From JAJEFO01 sp965221845 (GTDB lineage Bacteria > Pseudomonadota > Alphaproteobacteria > Rhodobacterales > Rhodobacteraceae), in the NCBI GenBank assembly GCA_965221845.1, contig OZ244919.1, positions 2,604,001 through 2,668,000 on the forward strand: 64,000 nucleotides of DNA, read 5' to 3'. Within the stretch, counting starts at the first letter, position 1, and each line of letters begins with the position of its first letter. The notes beneath the pieces were generated by a model, which worked only from the letters and a program-made list of their open reading frames with translations, was not told where the DNA came from and did not search any database. Below are positions 58,889-64,000 of this stretch, one piece after another. Made by a program: the position numbers and the translations under genes.

Positions 58889-59677
58889 ATGCGCATTCTC
58901 ATCACCAATGACGACGGCTTCAACGCGCCGGGCCTCCGTATCCTTGGCGAAATTGCGCACCGGGTTGCCGGCGAGGACGGGGAGGTCTGGACCGTGGCGC
59001 CCGCCTTCGAGCAGTCGGGCGTCGGGCATTGCATCAGCTACACGCACCCGATGCTCCTGTCGGAGTTCGGGCCGCGCCGCTTCGCCGCAGAAGGGTCGCC
59101 GGCCGACTGCGTGCTTGCGGGGCTTCACCAGGTGATGAGGGACGCGCCGCCCGACCTCGTGCTCTCGGGCGTGAACCGCGGCAACAACGCCGGGGAGAAC
59201 GTCCTCTATTCCGGCACCGTGGGGGCGGTGATCGAGGCGGCGCTGCAAGGGGTTCCCGCGATCGCGCTCAGCCAGTTCCTGGGACCCGAAAGCGCCGGCC
59301 TGGAAAGCCCGTTCGAGGCCGCTCTTGCACACGGGGCGGCGACCGTGCGGAAACTCCTGGAGCACGGGATCTGGGAGGATGAATCCTACCGGGTGTTCTA
59401 CAACGTGAACTTCCCGCCGAAACCCGCAGCGGCCGTCCGGGGCGTCCGGGTCGCGACCCAGGGCTGGCGCGAGGGGACGAGCTTCGGAATCGAGCCGCAC
59501 CGTTCGCCGTCGGGCCGCACGTTCCTCTGGGTCAAGGGCGGCCCCCAGCACATGCCGGCGGGACCCGGGACGGACGTGGCCGCCAACCTGGACGGCTACA
59601 TCTCGGTGACCCCGCTTCGGGCGGACCTGACGGCGCATGACGTGGTCGCGGCCCTGCGCGGCCGGCTTGACACATGA
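58889..59677 (+). CDS. surE: 5'/3'-nucleotidase SurE
   Basis: A 262-residue stationary-phase phosphatase. The N-terminal MRILITNDDGFNAPGLRIL has the metal-binding Asp pair, and SGVNRGNNAGENVLYSGTVG is the conserved Ser/Asn block. It dephosphorylates nucleoside monophosphates with a divalent metal. It overlaps pcm by ATGA, and nlpD follows: the conserved surE-pcm-nlpD operon of proteobacteria. Confidence 0.95.
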   Translation: MRILITNDDGFNAPGLRILGEIAHRVAGEDGEVWTVAPAFEQSGVGHCISYTHPMLLSEFGPRRFAAEGSPADCVLAGLHQVMRDAPPDLVLSGVNRGNNAGENVLYSGTVGAVIEAALQGVPAIALSQFLGPESAGLESPFEAALAHGAATVRKLLEHGIWEDESYRVFYNVNFPPKPAAAVRGVRVATQGWREGTSFGIEPHRSPSGRTFLWVKGGPQHMPAGPGTDVAANLDGYISVTPLRADLTAHDVVAALRGRLDT

Positions 59678-60315
59678 CTCTCGAGGCCGAGCAGCGCCTG
59701 CGGTTCGCCCGTTCGCTCCGGCAGCACGGGGTGACGGACTCGCGCGTCCTCGCCGCCATGGAGGCGACGGACAGGGCGGACTTCGTGAAAGGCATCTTCG
59801 CCGACCGGGCCTACGAGGACACCCCGCTTCCCATCGCATGCGGCCAGACGATCAGCCAGCCGGCCGTCGTGGGCCTGATGACGCAGGCGCTTGGCGTCAC
59901 GCCCCGCCACAAGGTGCTCGAGATCGGCACCGGATCGGGCTACCAGGCGGCCATCCTGAGCCGGCTGGCGCGCCGGGTCTACACGGTCGAGCGGCATCCG
60001 CGGCTCGTCCGGGAGGCGCGGGAGGTCTTCGGGCGCCTGGGCCTTGCCAACATAACTGCGATTGCCTCGGACGGAACCCGGGGATTCCCGGAACAGGCCC
60101 CGTTCGACCGGATCATCGTGACCGCGGCCGCCGAGGACCCTCCGGGGCCGCTCCTCGCCGAGCTCAAGGCCGGCGGCGTCATGGTTGTGCCCGTGGGCCG
60201 GTCCGACGCGGTGCAGGCCCTGGTCAAGGTTTCCCGAACCGACGGCGGATTCGAGTACGACGAGCTGCTGCAGGTGCGTTTCGTGCCGCTCGTCGAGGGA
60301 ATGGGCCGGGAATAG
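59674..60315 (+). CDS. pcm: Protein-L-isoaspartate O-methyltransferase
   Basis: A 213-residue repair methyltransferase acting on damaged Asp/Asn residues. Characteristic blocks: RAYEDTPLPIACGQTISQPA, VLEIGTGSGYQAAILSRLAR (SAM motif I), VYTVERHPRLV and PFDRIIVTAAAEDPPGPLL. Translationally coupled to surE. Confidence 0.94.
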   Translation: MTLEAEQRLRFARSLRQHGVTDSRVLAAMEATDRADFVKGIFADRAYEDTPLPIACGQTISQPAVVGLMTQALGVTPRHKVLEIGTGSGYQAAILSRLARRVYTVERHPRLVREAREVFGRLGLANITAIASDGTRGFPEQAPFDRIIVTAAAEDPPGPLLAELKAGGVMVVPVGRSDAVQALVKVSRTDGGFEYDELLQVRFVPLVEGMGRE

Positions 60316-60495
60316 GGCCGGCCGCGGCGGCGCATCAGGATCGGCCGGCGCGGTCGCAGCCTTTTGTTGGCGCAGGCCGCGCGAACGATGCTATGGTCGG
60401 GACGGCGTGGCGGCACCGAGGCGCAGGCAGGTCCGTGACGCCGCATCGCCGGTGGCCTCCCGGGGTCTGCGGCATCAGTCAGGAGGAGCAAGCGC

Positions 60496-61464
60496 ATGAC
60501 TCGTTCGGCATTCCCAACCCGGCTGGCTGTCCTTCTGTCCGGCACGATGGCGCTTGTCGCCTGCGGCGGCGACATGCGTCGGGGCCTGGACTTCGACTTC
60601 CGGGGAGCGGCCGGACAGATGGACACGTCGGATGCGGTGCAGGCCGCCGTTGATTCCGCGTCCAGGCCCGGCGGCCGGGGCGAGGTTTCCTCGCAGAGGC
60701 TCCGCGGGCCGGATTCCTCCGAAGGCTCGTCAAGCGTCGTCGAGCTCGCCGGTTCGGCCATCGACAGGGCCGAGGCGACGTCCCCGGCCTCGGTTCCGGT
60801 GCGCCACGTGGTGGCTGCCGGAGAGACGGTGTTCACGATCGCCAGGCACTACGGCGTGTCGGCCGCGAGCATCGTGGCGCGGAACGGGCTTGGCGCCAAC
60901 CCGGAGCTTCGGGTCGGCCAGGTCCTGACGATCCCGCCGGCGGAGGCATCTGCGGGAGCCATAGAGACCACGACAGTCGAAATGCCGGGCTCGGGATCCG
61001 AAACGCCGTTGCCGCCGTCGGCTTCCAGGCCGCTGCCCGGCACGACGGCGGCCGCGGCGGCGCCGCAGGCAAGGCCGGCGGGGGCGGCGGGCCCGCAGAC
61101 GGCCGCTTCGGACAGCTCCCGCCTGAGGATGCCGGTCCAGGGCAGCATCGTGCGGCCCTTCAGGAAGGGCGCGAGCGAAGGCATCGGGATTTCCGCGCCG
61201 GCCGGCGCGGAGGTGCTGGCCGCTGACGCGGGCACGGTCGCCGCGATCACGCGTGACACCGACCAGGTGCCGATCCTTGTCCTTCGGCACGAGGGCGACC
61301 TGCTGACCGTCTATGCGGGCCTGGACGACATCGCCGTGGCGAAGGGCGACAGCGTAAGGCGTGGCCAGATGATCGCGGTCGTGCGCGACGCGAATCCGCC
61401 CTTCCTCCACTTCGAGGTGCGCGAAGGCTTCGAAAGCGTCGATCCCGGGCCCTACCTGAACTAG
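60496..61464 (+). CDS. nlpD: LysM/M23 lipoprotein, NlpD-like amidase activator
   Basis: A 322-residue lipoprotein. Lipobox MALVACGG follows a hydrophobic signal. A LysM peptidoglycan-binding domain (RHVVAAGETVFTIARHYGVS to GQVLTIPP) spans about residues 97-145, and a C-terminal LytM/M23 domain starts near 215. The first zinc motif (usually H-x-x-x-D) reads EGIGISAPAG, so the domain lacks catalytic ligands, as in NlpD and EnvC, which activate amidases rather than cut peptidoglycan. Its TAG stop coincides with the CTAG target duplication of the following IS5-family element. Confidence 0.88.
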   Translation: MTRSAFPTRLAVLLSGTMALVACGGDMRRGLDFDFRGAAGQMDTSDAVQAAVDSASRPGGRGEVSSQRLRGPDSSEGSSSVVELAGSAIDRAEATSPASVPVRHVVAAGETVFTIARHYGVSAASIVARNGLGANPELRVGQVLTIPPAEASAGAIETTTVEMPGSGSETPLPPSASRPLPGTTAAAAAPQARPAGAAGPQTAASDSSRLRMPVQGSIVRPFRKGASEGIGISAPAGAEVLAADAGTVAAITRDTDQVPILVLRHEGDLLTVYAGLDDIAVAKGDSVRRGQMIAVVRDANPPFLHFEVREGFESVDPGPYLN

Positions 61465-62365
61465 GCTGTGTACTTGAATATTGACAGGTCTGTCTGGAGC
61501 TGCGAGAGGAGCCCAAAAACCATCAGGCAGGAGCAGACCCATGAGCGGACACCGCCACGACATGACCGATGCGGAGTGGGCGATCCTCCGCTCGGTGCTT
61601 CCCCAGACACATCAGGGCCCGCGTCGGTTGCAGGACCGAAGGGTCATGGATGGTATCTTCTTCGTGTTGCGCACCGGCATCCCCTGGCGGGATCTCCCAG
61701 AGCGCTACGGTCCCTACTCGACCTGCTTCAATCGCTGCAACCGCTGGAGCCGGAACGGCACCTGGGCCCGAATCATGCAGGCGCTGGCCGAGCGAGCGGA
61801 CGATGATGACGATGCAAACGGTGGTGCGGTCGGACCCGTGCGCCTGCGTATGCTGGACTCCTCCGTCGTGCGGGCCCACAAGCACGCCGCCGGGGCCCGT
61901 CGCGACGGGCCGCCGCCGCAGATCGGCCTGAGCCGTGGCGGCCGGACGACCAAGGTCCATCTCGCCCTGAGCGGGACGGACACGGTGCAGGCCCTGGTCC
62001 TGACCCCGGGTCAGGCCTCGGACTGTGCCCAGGCCAAGGCACTGCTTGCCGATCTCGTCCCCGGTGAGATGGTCCTCGGCGACAAGGCCCATGATGCCAA
62101 TGCTGTCGTCCGGTGCATCGAACAGGCGGGGGCCCAGGCGAACATCCCCTCTCGGTCCTGCCGCAAGATCCCCCGGCCCTTTGACCGCACCCTGTACAAG
62201 GGTCGCAATCGGATCGAGCGGTTCTTCGGCAGGATCAAGGAATTCCGTCGCGTCGCCTCGCGCTACGACAAGACCGCCCGCAACTTTCTGTCGGCCGTGC
62301 AGCTCGCTGCCAGTCGCTTCCTGCTGCGGGATCTGGCGAAGCAATTAAATGGGTACACAGCCTAG
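61461..62365 (+). mobile_element. IS5-family element inserted at CTAG
   Basis: A ~900-bp element. The outer sequence CTAGGCTGTGTAC at 61461-61473 is the exact complement of GTACACAGCCTAG at 62353-62365, so CTAG is either part of the inverted repeats or a 4-bp target duplication (palindromic, so indistinguishable by eye). It carries one transposase, apparently intact. IS5 relatives of the IS427 type often use CTAG- or TA-like targets. Confidence 0.85.
61541..62365 (+). CDS. IS5-family transposase
   Basis: A 274-residue transposase in one frame. The N-terminal HDMTDAEWAILRSVLPQTHQ and GIFFVLRTGIPWRDLPERYG are the IS5 (IS427-like) pattern. The DDE residues are Asp in LRMLDSSVVRAHKHAAG, Asp in MVLGDKAHDANAVVRC, and Glu in GRNRIERFFGRIKEFRRVAS. 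The start at 61541 (MSGHRH) has GCAGGAG upstream; the in-frame ATG at 61481 lies in the left terminal region. Its TAG stop is formed by the right CTAG. Confidence 0.87.
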   Translation: MSGHRHDMTDAEWAILRSVLPQTHQGPRRLQDRRVMDGIFFVLRTGIPWRDLPERYGPYSTCFNRCNRWSRNGTWARIMQALAERADDDDDANGGAVGPVRLRMLDSSVVRAHKHAAGARRDGPPPQIGLSRGGRTTKVHLALSGTDTVQALVLTPGQASDCAQAKALLADLVPGEMVLGDKAHDANAVVRCIEQAGAQANIPSRSCRKIPRPFDRTLYKGRNRIERFFGRIKEFRRVASRYDKTARNFLSAVQLAASRFLLRDLAKQLNGYTA

Positions 62366-63232
62366 GGCCCGTTGACAGTCATGTCGCGGCGACCACGCCG
62401 GCGACGAGGCGATGCCCGCCGCGAAGCTCTCGCCGGTCCTGGCGCAGCGCGCCGCGACCGCCCGGAACTCCCCGGCCTTCGCGAAGAGGCTCTCCGCCAG
62501 GCGCCGCCACCCGCAGACCTCCCGGCCGTGCGCCCGCGGCGCCGTCCGGCTCCGCCTCGACGGGACCGCCGCCTCCGCCCCGCGTTCCGCAAGGTCCTCG
62601 AGCAGCCGGTCCGCGCCGGACGCCCTGTCGCCGGCGAAGGCCCCGAACGCCAGGCCGCCGGGAAGCCCCGGCACCCCATAGGGCCGTGCGCCTGGCCGGG
62701 AAGGATCCTGAAGCGGACAGGGCATCCCGGCGCGTCCGCGACGGCCACGGCCCTGCCCGTCAGGCCGCCCCGGGAACGTCCGGTCCCCTGGCCCGAGGTC
62801 CCCCTTTTGCGCCGGACGCCTTCCGGGTCGCCCGGACCGCCGTGCCGCCGCCGGACACGCGCGCGAGGCCGGACTCCTCGGACAAGGCGTCGGAACCGCG
62901 CGCGAAGGCCCCCGGAAGCGGCCGGCGCCGGAACCGCCTGAAGACGCCGTCCCGGTTCCCGGACCGCGCGGGGAGGCCGCGCCACGGCGACCCCGTGCGG
63001 AACCGCCACGGCACCGCCTCCATGAAGCGGCGGCTGTCCGCCGCCGTGCCGCCGGGGTCGGACGCCCTGCCCGGCAGCATGTCCCCGGTCCGCGCCCGCA
63101 TGGCGCCGGCCGTCACCGTCCTGTCTGCGTTCATGATGCCCTGTTTTCCTGACCGTGCCGCCGTTCCGGCGGTCGTCGGGACAGGACATGGCATGGAGCC
63201 CGACGATTCGCAAGACAACTGTCAACGGGCCC
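62365..63232 (-). mobile_element. Second IS5-family element, degenerate
   Basis: It abuts the previous element directly. The perfect 15-base inverted repeats are GGGCCCGTTGACAGT at 62365-62379 and the complement at 63218-63232. The enclosed transposase is decayed. The first G of the left repeat also completes the CTAG of the neighbouring element, so the two share a base. Confidence 0.8.
62386..63137 (-). pseudogene. IS5-family transposase, decayed
   Basis: From ATG 63137 the minus strand reads GDMLPGRASDPGGTAADSRR, then FRTGSPWRGLPARSGNRDGV (the IS5 R-T-G-x-P-W-R-D-L-P block with D changed to G). The frame then shifts repeatedly; later recognisable pieces are RKASGAKGGPRARG and AFGAFAGDRASGADRLLEDL, plus VAARCARTGESFAAGI. 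Frameshifts and substitutions of conserved residues make it non-functional. Confidence 0.75.
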
Positions 63233-63394
63233 TGGTCGCAGGCCGTGACGGCGCGGTCGTTTGGCAGGGCGCCGCCAGGCTGTCGCTGCCGTCCGCGCCC
63301 GGGCGGGCGTCGCGCTGGCGCGCCGTGCCGGACGGCCCCGGACCCGGCAGGAGGCCGGGCCGCCCGCCGCCGCCGTCCCGGCTTCGCGCGCCGT

Positions 63395-64000
63395 TCATCG
63401 GGGCGGGATCATGCCCACGATCTCGAAGGTCCCTGCAATGACGGGCGCGGCGATCTCGCGGGCGCGGGCCGCGCCCTTGCTCAGGATGCGGTCGATTTCG
63501 GCGGGATCGCCCAGAAGGCGGTTCATCTCGCTCGTGATCGGCGCCAGGGCCTCGACCGCGGCCTCGGCGAGGCGCGGCTTGAAGCTGCCCCATCCCTGAC
63601 CGGCGAACTCGGCCATGACGGCGTCCGGCGTCATTCCCGTCAGGCCGGCATAGATGTCGATCAGGTTGCGCGCCTCGGGCCGCCCTTCCAGCTCGCCGTA
63701 GGTTCCGGGCAGGGGCTCCGGATCGGTCCTTGCCTTCCGGAACTTCAGCGCGATCGAGTCGGCGTCGTCCGAAAGGTTGATTCGGCTCATGTCCGACTCG
63801 TCGCTCTTCGACATCTTGCGCCTGCCGTCACGCAGGCTCATCACCCGCGTTGCCGGTCCCTCGATCACCGGTTCGGCGATGGGAAAGAAGTCAGTGCCGT
63901 AGTCGTGGTTGAACTTCGCCGCAATGTCGCGCGTGAGCTCCAGATGCTGCTTCTGGTCCTCGCCCACGGGCACGTGGGTCGCATGATAGACGAGAATGTC
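63395..64000 (-). CDS. trpS: Tryptophanyl-tRNA synthetase (5' end beyond window)
   Basis: The C-terminal ~200 residues of a class I aminoacyl-tRNA synthetase. DILVYHATHVPVGEDQKQHL at the window edge is the TrpS motif before FNHDYG; the KMSKS loop is GRRKMSKSDESDMSRINL. The C-terminal helices end GAARAREIAAPVIAGTFEIV. The frame is open to the right edge, so the N terminus with HIGH is missing. It converges with the IS-interrupted nlpD region. Confidence 0.95.
   Translation of the reverse strand, partial: DILVYHATHVPVGEDQKQHLELTRDIAAKFNHDYGTDFFPIAEPVIEGPATRVMSLRDGRRKMSKSDESDMSRINLSDDADSIALKFRKARTDPEPLPGTYGELEGRPEARNLIDIYAGLTGMTPDAVMAEFAGQGWGSFKPRLAEAAVEALAPITSEMNRLLGDPAEIDRILSKGAARAREIAAPVIAGTFEIVGMIPPR

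Noticed and set aside
1..64000. CRISPR arrays, tRNA or rRNA genes
   Set aside because: No regularly spaced direct repeats and no recognisable tRNA cloverleaf or rRNA core sequences were seen on either strand by eye. A covariance-model scan would be needed to exclude divergent RNAs.

Overview
The window is a very GC-rich chromosomal segment of a Gram-negative bacterium, most likely an alphaproteobacterium near Rhodobacterales. The evidence is an F0 ATP synthase operon in the order I-a-c-b'-b with duplicated and diverged b/b' subunits, an LPS KDO operon (kdsB-kdsA-kdsD), a surE-pcm-nlpD operon, and a small protein resembling a Rhodobacteraceae family. No rRNA, tRNA or CRISPR array was found. 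All gene calls are from reading the sequence; no database search was run.

Layout. 1-4744: a minus-strand catabolic operon (old-yellow-enzyme reductase, SDR, phenylacetate-CoA-ligase-like enzyme, frameshifted amidohydrolase, last codons of an acyl-CoA dehydrogenase) cut by an insertion sequence. 4745-9250: an IS30-family copy carrying a nested, decayed IS110-family element, then an ISKra4-family element with inverted repeats and a 9-bp target duplication. 9566-16365: SDR, SnoaL-like protein, Asp/Glu-racemase-like enzyme, DUF2237 protein, F0 operon and ArsR regulator. 45736-64000: mostly housekeeping (uvrD, M29 aminopeptidase, efp, ceramidase-like protein, MBL hydrolase, tadA, rluB, kds genes, rlmE, transglycosylase, surE-pcm-nlpD, trpS) with two adjoining IS5-family elements between nlpD and trpS.

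The striking part is 16.1-45.6 kb. Two convergent loci share one architecture: trimeric-type porin, large surface-lipoprotein gene (coiled coil plus TbpB-like beta domain), small secreted Cys-containing proteins, a TbpB-like lipoprotein, and a Slam-type outer-membrane exporter (surface lipoprotein assembly modifier). Locus A (16366-27519) is on the plus strand and locus B (37277-44863) on the minus strand. Their ends (porin, and lipoprotein plus Slam) are almost identical, while the cargo between them is divergent. In A the large lipoprotein is split by two IS30 copies; in B it carries frameshifts. The porins differ mainly in one loop. This looks like a recombining surface-antigen/nutrient-receptor system with long inverted repeats.

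Between the two Slam genes lies a roughly 9.6-kb accessory segment: a PIN-domain toxin and small partner, a DUF4338 (DruA-like) relic, a fourth IS30 copy, an orphan copy of the porin leader, a three-gene DUF2335 operon, a DUF4258/XRE toxin-antitoxin-like pair, a Septu-like ATPase plus HNH nuclease pair, and a truncated ATPase. Inference: recombination between the inverted arms could flip this segment and reshuffle the surface-protein cargo.
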